Positions 57,348 through 64,000 of a stretch of 64,000 nucleotides of DNA are shown here, in pieces. Every line of letters begins with the position of its first letter. The first letter of the stretch is position 1. A model generated the notes under the pieces. That model saw only the letters and a program-made list of their open reading frames with translations, had not been told where the DNA came from and did no database searches. The position numbers and the translations under genes are program-made. The stretch comes from Bacteroidota bacterium (lineage in GTDB: Bacteria; Bacteroidota; Ignavibacteria; Kryptoniales; JAKASW01), in the NCBI GenBank assembly GCA_023381615.1, contig JAMCQL010000042.1:39826-103825 (forward strand), given 5' to 3'.

Positions 57348-58280
57348 ATGGAAATGAAATTCGTCCGCAACTTTGACGAGATGCTCAAGTTTGCCGTCTC
57401 ATTGCCTCCAAAGAAAGTGGCGGTTGTTTATCCTAATAATAAAGAAACATTCTCGGGAATAGCGGAAGTCTGCAAAATTCTGAGAACTGAGTTCTTGCTG
57501 TTTGGTGATAATGCGACGATCTCGGAAGGACTTTCTTCGATTAGCGCCGGAAGTCCGGAGATTGAAATTGTTGAAGTTAAAAATGTGAATGAAGCTTTGA
57601 CAGCTGCAGTGAAGGCAATGAACGATGGGCGGGCAGACATTCTCATGAAAGGCAGCGTTGATACTTCAACGATGATGAAGGCTGTTCTTCAAGATGAAAG
57701 CGGATTAAAGACAGGAAGATTGTTGAGCGATATTTTTGTCTTCGAATATCCTTCGAGAATGGAAAATCAGTTGATGATGATTACAGACGGTGGAATAACT
57801 CTCGCTCCGGATTTGAAAAACAAAGTTGAGCTTGTTAATAATGCGGTAGAAGTCGCGCATGCATTAGGTAATTCCAATCCTAAAGTCGCAATCCTGTCAG
57901 CCACAGAATTCGTGCTTCCCAATTTGCAGTCTACGCTCGATGCCGCGGCCTTAGCGAAGATGAATGAGAGAGGTCAGATCAAAGGATGCGTTGTGGATGG
58001 GCCATTGGCACTCGACAACGCGCTATCCGCTGAGGCAGCGGAGGAAAAGGGAATCAAATCACCTGTTGCAGGTAAGGCGGAAATTTTGGTGGCGGCGAAT
58101 ATCGAAGCTGCGAATAGTCTCGCAAAGAGCACGACGTATTTTGCAGGCCTGAGACTTGCGCATGTTGTTGTCGGTGCGCAGGTACCGATTTTGATCCCGT
58201 CGAGATCTGACAAAAGCGACGCTAAATTGCTTTCGATTGCTTTAGGCAGTATTGTAAGTGAATATTTGAATAACAACTGA
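57348..58280 (+). CDS. ptb: Phosphate butyryltransferase
   Basis: Interconverts butyryl-CoA and butyryl phosphate, partner of buk. 310 residues, start right after the buk TAA. ADILMKGSVDTSTMMKAVL and FVFEYPSRMENQLMMITDGG are conserved Pta/Ptb blocks and VDGPLALDNALSAEAAEEKG is the C-terminal Ptb signature (Asp-Gly-Pro-Leu-Ala-Leu-Asp core). Acetyl-type Pta enzymes are less similar. A small hairpin (TCCCGAC-AAG-GTCGGGA, 58282-58298) follows without a clear T-run. Confidence 0.92.
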   Translation: MEMKFVRNFDEMLKFAVSLPPKKVAVVYPNNKETFSGIAEVCKILRTEFLLFGDNATISEGLSSISAGSPEIEIVEVKNVNEALTAAVKAMNDGRADILMKGSVDTSTMMKAVLQDESGLKTGRLLSDIFVFEYPSRMENQLMMITDGGITLAPDLKNKVELVNNAVEVAHALGNSNPKVAILSATEFVLPNLQSTLDAAALAKMNERGQIKGCVVDGPLALDNALSAEAAEEKGIKSPVAGKAEILVAANIEAANSLAKSTTYFAGLRLAHVVVGAQVPILIPSRSDKSDAKLLSIALGSIVSEYLNNN

Positions 58281-58448
58281 ATCCCGACAAGGTCGGGACT
58301 GAGTATTATTTCATTGACAGCACTGCGTAGTCGTTTTGAACTTTTCTTTTTCGAGATTATTTTACGCAGTAACCGCAGTTGTCAACGATAACGATAGAGA
58401 TAGGATCGGACCTGTTTTCGTCTAAACCTCGGAGCAAAGGAGATAAGA

Positions 58449-59279
58449 ATGTCGTTTGAATTGCTTTTCCTCATCTCGGTCGTTGCCGGTTTTATTGGGG
58501 CGATGAGTGGAATGGGCGGCGGCGTTGTTCTGATTCCCGCTCTCACTTTGATGGGCATGGACATCAAACATGCCATTGCCATCAGCATTGTCTCAGTCAT
58601 TGCCACCTCAAGCGGTTCCGCCTCGGCATACGTGCGTGATCACATCACCAATCTCAAGGTCGCAATGTTTCTGGAGATGTTCACGATTTTGGGCGCGCTT
58701 GTCGGCGCGGCGATCACTGTGGCCTCGGCACAGCGTCCGCTTTTCATTGTCTTTGGACTCGTGCTGCTGGGGTCATGGGCTGCTCTCTTCTTGCAGCGGC
58801 ACGAGGGCTGGACACCAGTCGCGCATCAAGACGCGTTTTCCAAATGGCTGCAACTTGAAGGGAAATACTACGATCAAGCCGCGGGAGAAACCATTGAGTA
58901 CCGCGGGGCGCGCGCCTACTTCGGCGGTCCGCTGATGTTCGGCGCGGGATTGATCGCAGGACTACTTGGCATCGGGGCAGGCGCGGTCAAGGTGTTAATC
59001 CACGATCTGGTGATGGGGCTGCCGCCGAAGGTGTCCACCACGACGAGCAACCTGATCATCGGGATCACCGCGCTTGCAGGCGCGAGTGTTTACCTCGCGG
59101 CAGGCTTGATTGATCCGGGACTCGCTGCGCCCGTGATCCTCGGCATCCTCGTAGGCGCATTTATCGGCACGCGGCTTCTCGTCCGGCTCACTAATCAGAA
59201 GGTGCGTCATTTCTTCTTGGTGGTGCTGGCGATACTAGGCATCGAGATGATTCTGCGCGGGATCGGAGTCATACAATGA
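58449..59279 (+). CDS. TauE/SafE-family sulfite/organosulfur anion exporter
   Basis: 276-residue membrane protein with about eight hydrophobic helices and two inverted copies of the family repeat: GFIGAMSGMGGGVVLIPALT near the N-terminus and GLLGIGAGAVKVLIH near residue 178. The family exports sulfite, sulfoacetate or related anions. AAAGGAG lies eight bases before the ATG. The TGA overlaps the next ATG. The gene and its downstream neighbours are more GC-rich than ptb, which suggests a different origin. Confidence 0.9.
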   Translation: MSFELLFLISVVAGFIGAMSGMGGGVVLIPALTLMGMDIKHAIAISIVSVIATSSGSASAYVRDHITNLKVAMFLEMFTILGALVGAAITVASAQRPLFIVFGLVLLGSWAALFLQRHEGWTPVAHQDAFSKWLQLEGKYYDQAAGETIEYRGARAYFGGPLMFGAGLIAGLLGIGAGAVKVLIHDLVMGLPPKVSTTTSNLIIGITALAGASVYLAAGLIDPGLAAPVILGILVGAFIGTRLLVRLTNQKVRHFFLVVLAILGIEMILRGIGVIQ

Positions 59280-59692
59280 TAGCACTTGAAGGAACGACGG
59301 CGAGGCATCAACTGACTGGAGCGAAGACAGCCGGCTTTGATATGGAAGTTCTGGTTGGATACATTTTGCTGATCGGCGTGCTTCTCAGCATGGCGCTAAT
59401 TGCCATCGGCGTGGTTTGGCGTTGGCTGTCGACGGGCCAACTCGGGATTGCATATTCAATCTCCGGCATGAATTTGTTCGACTTCGTGCTCACGGACATC
59501 CGACAGATGTTCTCGGGCGGTTTTCGACCGCGCCTATTTGTCAACATGGGAATTGCCGTGCTGATGCTGACACCATACGTGCGCGTGTTTGCTTCGATGC
59601 TCTACTTTGCCTTCGTGGAGCGCAATCGCAAGTACACGCTTTTTACCGCGTTTGTTTTCAGTGTTCTGACTTATAGCCTCTTCTTGCGTTAG
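59276..59692 (+). CDS. DUF1634 membrane protein, TauE partner
   Basis: 138 residues with three membrane helices (about 24-47, 86-107 and 114-136). EVLVGYILLIGVLLSMALIAIGV and the FRPRLFVNMGIAVLMLTPYVRV segment match the DUF1634 family, which is repeatedly found beside TauE/SafE genes (core residues Gly-Ile-x-x-Leu-Thr-Pro-x-x-Arg-Val near 90-100). It is coupled to the exporter by a four-base overlap and may be an accessory subunit. Confidence 0.8.
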   Translation: MIALEGTTARHQLTGAKTAGFDMEVLVGYILLIGVLLSMALIAIGVVWRWLSTGQLGIAYSISGMNLFDFVLTDIRQMFSGGFRPRLFVNMGIAVLMLTPYVRVFASMLYFAFVERNRKYTLFTAFVFSVLTYSLFLR

Positions 59693-59744
59693 ACCGGTGA
59701 ATATGGACGAGGCATCTGAAAAAAACATCAGGACGGAGGAAAAG

Positions 59745-60923
59745 ATGATAGGCAACGATACACGAACTATTTCGTCTGCAAAATTGGGGCTTGCAGCTTT
59801 GACATGGGCCCACTTCTTGAATGATGGCTACATCAATTATCTGCCCGCGGTACTTCCCGTGCTGCTGGAAGAGTTTCACATCCCGCTTGCTTTGGTCGGC
59901 AGTCTGATCCTGGCGCTCCAGGGGATAGGGTCGCTCCTCCAACCCCTTATCGGCTGGAGAGCAGATCGTACAGGAGGTCGGAGTTTCGTCCTGGTCGGGC
60001 TTGGGATGAGTGCCTTGGGCGCGAGCTTGATCGGCCTGGCGCCGGGGTACTGGCCGCTGATCGGTCTCCTAACCATCGCTGGCCTCGGCAGCGCCGCATT
60101 CCATCCACAGGCGCTGGCATCTGCCCGTGCTATCATTGGAACCCGTGAGGGTATGACAATGTCGTTCTTCCTGATCGGCGGTGAATTGGGCCGCGGCATC
60201 TGGCCCATTGTGGCTGGACTGTTAGTCATGTGGCTCGGACTGCACAGCCTCTGGTTATTTGCCATTCCAGGAGTCCTTACACTACTGGTTCTTGCCCGGT
60301 TTACCCCTAATTTGCCGTCTGAACCCTCTCAGGCAGTACGGAGCGCATGGGAAATCAATCGGGGACCGATTCTGGCGCTCATCGGGTTTGTGGGGCTGCG
60401 GGGAATGGTTTCGTATGGGGTAGTCACCTTCGTGCCGTTGCTCTGGCATGCTCATGGCGGCTCGCTGATCGGCGGGGCATCGCTCATTAGCGTTATGCTG
60501 GTGGTGGGCATTCTGGGCAATTTCTTCGGCGGAGTGCTCGCTGACCGGATCGGCCGGCGCCCGGTGATAGTGGGATCAAGCCTGTTCTCGGCTCTTCTTC
60601 TCGCTCTCTTCCTGTTTTCGCAGGGACTCTGGCTGTGGGTAAGCCTGGCATTCTTGGGGATTGCCGTCTTTGCAACCGCACCGGTAACCATCCTTATAGG
60701 ACAGGACCTTTTCCCGAAGAGCCACTCGATGGCTTCGGGAATCGCGTTGGGTGCAGGCAATGCACTCGGGGCTGTTGCAATTTTCGCTCTCGGCTTTGTC
60801 GCTGATTACTACGGTATTGATGCATCGCTGTGGTGGATTGTCGGATTGTCTCTTTTAGGGCTTCCCCTTGCATTGATACTTCCGGAAGGATCCGGCCGCA
60901 CTTCCGCCTTATCTGGAGCATAA
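59745..60923 (+). CDS. MFS transporter (fosmidomycin-resistance-like branch)
   Basis: Twelve-helix major facilitator of 392 residues from the ATG at 59745, which has a GGAGGA at 59735-59740; earlier GTG/ATG codons at 59697 and 59703 lack a site. LTWAHFLNDGYINYLPAVLPVLL near the N-terminus is the Fsr-type pattern. The A-motif between helices 2 and 3 is GWRADRTGGR, and the second-half equivalent is GVLADRIGRRPV. The substrate is unknown; its place between the TauE pair and a cytochrome makes transport of a small anion possible. Confidence 0.9.
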   Translation: MIGNDTRTISSAKLGLAALTWAHFLNDGYINYLPAVLPVLLEEFHIPLALVGSLILALQGIGSLLQPLIGWRADRTGGRSFVLVGLGMSALGASLIGLAPGYWPLIGLLTIAGLGSAAFHPQALASARAIIGTREGMTMSFFLIGGELGRGIWPIVAGLLVMWLGLHSLWLFAIPGVLTLLVLARFTPNLPSEPSQAVRSAWEINRGPILALIGFVGLRGMVSYGVVTFVPLLWHAHGGSLIGGASLISVMLVVGILGNFFGGVLADRIGRRPVIVGSSLFSALLLALFLFSQGLWLWVSLAFLGIAVFATAPVTILIGQDLFPKSHSMASGIALGAGNALGAVAIFALGFVADYYGIDASLWWIVGLSLLGLPLALILPEGSGRTSALSGA

Positions 60924-60980
60924 ATAAACAAGATAATTTTTATAATGAGTATTAACTTTAAAACCGAAAGGAGACTAACG

Positions 60981-61433
60981 ATGAAACGTATTACGCTATT
61001 ATTCAGTGGAGCGATCGTGGTGCTTTTTGCTTCGATGCTCTACGCCACCACCGGGCCGCAGCTGGAGAAGGCCATCGAGAAAGGTAAGAATCTCTTCATG
61101 CATGGCACCTTCGGCGGCAACGGCAAGACCTGCGAAACATGTCACACTGCGGGAGGCACAGGGCCAGGTCGGATACCTGTCGGCATGAAATTCCCCGGCC
61201 TCGCAGGCGGCGCGACGTTCCCGAGTCTCGCCAACGCTGCAGCGATCTTCCCCCGCTTCAATCCCAAGGTCAACAAGGTGATCACAATCGAAGACCAGAT
61301 CAGGAATTGTACAGCCGGTGCGCTTCGTGGCAAGCCGCCAGCCTACGGCAGCGCCGAGATGAACGCTTTGGTCAGCTACATTACATCGCTTTCCCAGGGC
61401 AAGCCAATCGACATGGGCGGGAAGCCGCAGTGA
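60981..61433 (+). CDS. Exported single-heme cytochrome c, SoxA/TsdA-like
   Basis: 150 residues from the ATG at 60981, preceded by AAAGGAG. The upstream start at 60945 would place 12 charged residues before the signal. Residues 1-22 are a signal peptide (cut after YA). One heme site, CETCH (Cys51, Cys54, His55). The stretch DQIRNCTAGALRGKPPAYGS with Cys110, then AEMNALVSYITSLSQG with Met127, recalls the C-terminal domains of SoxA and thiosulfate dehydrogenase TsdA, where a cysteine takes part in sulfur chemistry. The resemblance is from memory. Periplasmic electron transfer coupled to a sulfur compound is a reasonable guess. Confidence 0.8.
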   Translation: MKRITLLFSGAIVVLFASMLYATTGPQLEKAIEKGKNLFMHGTFGGNGKTCETCHTAGGTGPGRIPVGMKFPGLAGGATFPSLANAAAIFPRFNPKVNKVITIEDQIRNCTAGALRGKPPAYGSAEMNALVSYITSLSQGKPIDMGGKPQ

Positions 61434-61873
61434 CACAAGGTTTCCAGCCTCCTCCTCCGGATCTTTCTGTCTATTGCCCATCGCCTGAAAAGGGATTTGA
61501 CGTCATAACAAATGCTTATTCTGGGACTGTGGTGTTTCCGTTCGGCAACTTGCCGAAAGATAGATATCCGCTGGAGACTGGCAAAAATTATTAATGGCAA
61601 GAGGATTTAATGAACTAGTGTAGTGCGTCCAACGCTCTTTACATTTGGTCCCTGAACAACGTTGAACTCCTCTACGAGGTCGATGACTCCCGACGGGTCG
61701 GGTCATCGACGACTCGTCGAGCCGACGGCTCCCTACGGGTCTGCGACCTCCACGAGTCTTCGACTCCGAGGAGTCGTAGACCGATAGGGTCGTTGACGGC
61801 TCGTCGAGTGGTCAAAAAAATGCCAATTGCCTACAAACGTGAACCTCCTACGGAGGTTTGGAATAGCGTTGCT

Positions 61874-61914
61874 CAACTCCGTAGGAGTTTCACGAAGTGA
61901 TGGCTACGCCAGAA
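61874..61914. repeat. 41-bp direct repeat, copy 1
   Basis: Begins CAACTCCGTAGGAGTTTCAC and ends GCCAGAA; it contains the small hairpin AACTCC-GTA-GGAGTT. Copy 2 lies at 61947-61987 and differs at one base (ACGCC versus ATGCC). Both copies lie inside the MITE-like element. Confidence 0.85.
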
Positions 61915-61946
61915 TGTTTGTAGAAAGTGAAAAAAGAACCCAATTA

Positions 61947-61987
61947 CAACTCCGTAGGAGTTTCACGAAGTGATGGCTATGCCAGAA
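61947..61987. repeat. 41-bp direct repeat, copy 2
   Basis: Second copy of the unit at 61874-61914, start-to-start distance 73 bases, 40 of 41 bases identical by eye. The intervening 32 bases are not repeated. Confidence 0.85.
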
Positions 61988-62041
61988 CATTAAGTCAAGG
62001 CATTTATGACGCACTACACTAGCGGAAAGGAGGGGAGAAGA

Positions 62042-63490
62042 ATGAGCGTCAGTAAAAAACTCACCATCGTTCAGATGAACGACACCCATGCCTATTTTGA
62101 TTTACACCAGGAAATGTTTTGGCAGGGCGACCGCGCTGTATATCGTCCTGCGGGAGGTTACGCGCGCATCGCCGCGATTGTAAAACAGCTTCGGGCTGAG
62201 AGCCAAGGGCGTATTCTCTTTTGCGACTGCGGCGATACTATTCATGGCACCTATCCTGCCTTAGACACCCAGGGACAGGCTTTGATCCCTATCTTGAATT
62301 CATTGGGGCTTGATGCCATGACAGCTCACTGGGAATTTGCTTATGGTCCAAAGGTATTTAACCAGCGGGTTGCTGAACTTAATTATCCAATGCTGGCAAA
62401 CAATGTCTACGATAAAGAGACAAACAAGCCTGTCTTTCAGGCGTATGTCGTAAAAGAGATCGGCGGATTACGGATCGGGCTTGTGGGGATAGCCTCGAAT
62501 ATCGTGGACAAGACCATGCCGCCCTCCTACAGCGAAGGCATATCCTTTACCCTGGGCAAGGATGAACTTCCGCCAATTATCGATGTGCTACGCACTCAAG
62601 AAAAGGTAGACTTCATTGTCTTGGTCTCGCACCTCGGGTTCCCTCAGGAGATGAAGCTTTTGTCCGAGGTGCACGGCATCGATGTTTGTCTCAGCGGCCA
62701 CACCCATAACCGTCTTTATAAACCGGTTCTCAATGGGAAAACTATTATTATACAGTCAGGCTGCCACGGTTCTTTCTTGGGTCGCCTGGACCTGGAGGTG
62801 GATGGTGGACAAATCGTAGATTACCGGCACCGGTTGATTGAGGTTGAAGCAGCCACGCAACCTGACCCCACAGTAGATGAACTGATAAGACAGGCACTCG
62901 CACCTTACAAGAATGATCTCTCGGAGGTTGTCGGTGCAACTGCCACAGCGCTCAATCGGGGAACAACCTTGGAGGCTACTATGGACAATTTCCTCCTTCA
63001 GACCCTGCTCGAAAACACGGGGGCGCAATTGGCATTTTCGAATGGCTGGCGCTACGGCGCACCAATAGTTCCAGGACAGATAACTTTGAATGACCTTTAC
63101 AATATTATTCCCATGAATCCGCCTGTCTCAACAGTAGAGCTAACAGGAGAGGAAATCAGGGCGATGCTGGAGGAGAATCTTGAAAGGACGTTTTCATGCG
63201 ATCCATACCAGCAGATGGGAGGGTATGTAAAGCGCTGTCTGGGTCTTAATGTCTACTTCAAGATAGAGAACCCTTCAGGGCACCGTATTCAAAAACTATT
63301 TGCAGGCAAAGAAGAGATACAACCCGGCCAATACTACACAGCGGCATTCGTCACGCCGCAAGGAGTCCCTCAGAAATACGGACGCAATCGCGAAAACCGG
63401 TCTGAGCGAATTATAGATGCGATGCGAAAATATCTATTAGTGCATCGTCCCCTTCGTGCAGAACTCAGAGGCGCATTCGTGGCGGTATAA
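62042..63490 (+). CDS. SoxB/5'-nucleotidase-type metallophosphatase without export signal
   Basis: 482 residues from the ATG at 62042, which follows AAAGGAGGGG; the frame extends back to 62006 but that start lies inside the element's terminal repeat. The metallophosphatase domain has MNDTH (Asp14, His16), DCGD (Asp62, Asp65), AHWEF (95-99), His197, and SGHTHN (His220, His222). The usual GNHEFD of 5'-nucleotidases is replaced by the His-Trp-Glu-Phe form that I associate with SoxB thiosulfohydrolase. The C-terminal 5'-nucleotidase domain has FSNGWRYGAPIVPGQIT. No Tat or Sec signal is present, unlike periplasmic SoxB or UshA. A nucleotide or UDP-sugar hydrolase remains possible. Confidence 0.8.
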   Translation: MSVSKKLTIVQMNDTHAYFDLHQEMFWQGDRAVYRPAGGYARIAAIVKQLRAESQGRILFCDCGDTIHGTYPALDTQGQALIPILNSLGLDAMTAHWEFAYGPKVFNQRVAELNYPMLANNVYDKETNKPVFQAYVVKEIGGLRIGLVGIASNIVDKTMPPSYSEGISFTLGKDELPPIIDVLRTQEKVDFIVLVSHLGFPQEMKLLSEVHGIDVCLSGHTHNRLYKPVLNGKTIIIQSGCHGSFLGRLDLEVDGGQIVDYRHRLIEVEAATQPDPTVDELIRQALAPYKNDLSEVVGATATALNRGTTLEATMDNFLLQTLLENTGAQLAFSNGWRYGAPIVPGQITLNDLYNIIPMNPPVSTVELTGEEIRAMLEENLERTFSCDPYQQMGGYVKRCLGLNVYFKIENPSGHRIQKLFAGKEEIQPGQYYTAAFVTPQGVPQKYGRNRENRSERIIDAMRKYLLVHRPLRAELRGAFVAV

Positions 63491-63561
63491 GCAGGCTCTC
63501 GACATTTTTATGTTTTATAAGTGTAGTGTTTAAAATTATTAACTTTTTTTGAAAGGAGAGA

Positions 63562-63885
63562 ATGATGAGTAATCAAAACGGTTTAACCAACCGCCGGGCG
63601 GCAGTGAAGAAAATGATACTTGGCATCGGTGCGGGCATGGTAGCTGTCGGCGCCAGTCATGTAGCATGGGCGAGTGGCATGAGTGGTAGTGCGCCGGCTG
63701 ACTCGTTACCGGACGGAGCAGCTACGCTCAAGGAGTTGAGCAAAAGGCTTGAGAAAGCACCCCGGCGGCGGAATTTCAAAACAGTGCCGATGGTCCTGAC
63801 CGATCCCTCGCAGTGGGACAACAAGGCCCTAAATGAGCTCCTGCATTATGCAGGCGCTCCCAAACAAGTTTGGGGGCATCTCTAA
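63562..63885 (+). CDS. Short Tat-targeted protein, possibly truncated
   Basis: 107 residues with AAAGGAGAG before twin ATGs (63562, 63565). NRRAAVKKMILGIGAGMVAVG is a Tat-type signal with twin Arg and a hydrophobic stretch, cut near AWA. The mature part is only about 75 residues (KTVPMVLTDPSQWDNKALNE) and stops right after PKQVWGHL. The sequence around the stop is a palindrome, CCCAAAC-AA-GTTTGGG (63859-63874), followed by GGGGCATCTCTAAAAAT, which resembles an insertion-sequence end. I recall longer relatives that continue after KQVW, so the gene may be broken. Function unknown; it is probably exported with the neighbouring cytochrome. Confidence 0.6.
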   Translation: MMSNQNGLTNRRAAVKKMILGIGAGMVAVGASHVAWASGMSGSAPADSLPDGAATLKELSKRLEKAPRRRNFKTVPMVLTDPSQWDNKALNELLHYAGAPKQVWGHL

Positions 63886-64000
63886 AAATGTAATCAAGGG
63901 AATTGACAAGCACAAATCTCAGAGACGGTTACAAACTGGAGCGGCATGAGCCATGTTCCAGTACTTGCCTTGTCTAATTGTGGCTCACGCTTTTGTCTTC

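Larger units (their letters stand above)
61615..62022. mobile_element. MITE-like element with 15-bp terminal inverted repeats
   Basis: Perfect 15-bp terminal repeats CTAGTGTAGTGCGTC (61615-61629) and GACGCACTACACTAG (62008-62022) enclose about 378 bases without a transposase. TA occurs at both outer ends, as with elements of the IS630/Tc1 group that target TA. Inside are hairpins at 61681-61708 (CGATGAC.../GTCATCG), 61761-61776 (CGACTCC-GA-GGAGTCG), 61842-61858 (AACCTCC-TAC-GGAGGTT) and two copies of AACTCC-GTA-GGAGTT. It separates two genes of a likely functional unit, so it may alter transcription of the downstream gene. Confidence 0.7.
61434..62041. other. Non-coding spacer holding a MITE-like element
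   Basis: About 600 bases between the cytochrome and the metallophosphatase without a supported gene. Nearly all of it is the inverted-repeat-bounded element at 61615-62022. The 20 bases between the element and the ATG at 62042 hold the ribosome-binding site AAAGGAGGGG. Confidence 0.7.

Noticed and set aside
58322..58380. Inverted repeat ACTGCGTA/TACGCAGT after ptb
   Set aside because: Arms of only 8 bases with a 43-base loop and no T-run; chance or weak operator cannot be separated, so it is not listed as a feature.
61139..61594. 151-codon frame overlapping the cytochrome gene
   Set aside because: Arg/His/Gln-rich out-of-frame reading of the cytochrome with no start signal; the cytochrome frame has the signal peptide and heme motif.
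61615..62022. CRISPR array or attachment site
   Set aside because: Only two copies of the 41-bp unit exist, the spacing is not spacer-like and there are no cas genes or integrase; the terminal inverted repeats fit a MITE better.

Overview
The window looks like a chromosomal segment of a diderm bacterium of the Bacteroidota/Chlorobi/Ignavibacteria (FCB) assemblage. The evidence is TonB-dependent receptors with an N-terminal carboxypeptidase-regulatory-like domain, PorV/PorQ-type outer-membrane proteins, lipid A genes (lpxB, lpxK), heptose and heptosyltransferase-type genes, a bactofilin, and an ATP synthase cluster that stops after atpG (no atpD or atpC here). Many genes have recognisable Shine-Dalgarno sequences and GTG or TTG starts. 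That fits Ignavibacteria/Chlorobi-like lineages better than classical Bacteroidales or Flavobacteria. The placement is inference. No rRNA, tRNA or CRISPR array was seen.

Layout. 1-3700: two tandem paralogous TonB-dependent receptors, the first cut by the window edge. 3.9-27.9 kb: a dense run of forward genes, often with 1-4 base start/stop overlaps. In order: glgA, gmhB, a lipoprotein and an outer-membrane barrel, rpiB, glyA, tatC, polyprenyl synthase, a patatin-like protein, a membrane-anchored GH2-like protein lacking its catalytic glutamates, smc, a HAD phosphatase, an ICMT-like methyltransferase, lpxB, lpxK, a class-I glutamine amidotransferase-like hydrolase, ppdK, a terminator, then queA and ispD. 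27.9-30.3 kb (minus): an exported protein and an acyl-CoA carboxylase carboxyltransferase subunit. 30.3-31.0 kb: a non-coding block of hairpin repeats and a possible gene fossil.

31.0-33.6 kb: a compact mercury-resistance operon, made of an ArsR-type regulator behind a perfect 9+9 inverted-repeat operator, a fused MerT-MerP transporter and merA, closed by a long-stem terminator. 34.1-37.0 kb: a GC-rich, probably imported gene for a 973-residue protein with a C-terminal M28 metallopeptidase domain. 37.3-44.0 kb: M23 peptidase, bactofilin and the F-type ATP synthase cluster (atpZ-like, atpI-like, atpB, E, F, H, A, G). It converges on a minus-strand unit smpB-tyrS-pdaD across a bidirectional terminator. 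46.6-58.3 kb: glycyl-tRNA synthetase, a DUF2461 protein, glycerate 2-kinase, an RlmD-type methyltransferase, a GH5 lipoprotein, two GT9 glycosyltransferases (minus), a PorV/PorQ-like protein, and the butyrate kinase / phosphate butyryltransferase pair.

58.4-64.0 kb is the most accessory-looking part: a TauE/SafE exporter, its DUF1634 partner, an MFS transporter, a single-heme cytochrome c with SoxA/TsdA-like features, a SoxB/5'-nucleotidase-type metallophosphatase without an export signal, and a short Tat-targeted protein that may be broken. Together they suggest a reduced or unusual inorganic-sulfur oxidation or export module. Inside it lies a roughly 408 bp non-coding element bounded by perfect 15-bp inverted repeats (61615-62022). 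It resembles a MITE that carries nested hairpins and a 41-bp direct repeat. Family assignments rest on motifs read by eye; no database search was possible.
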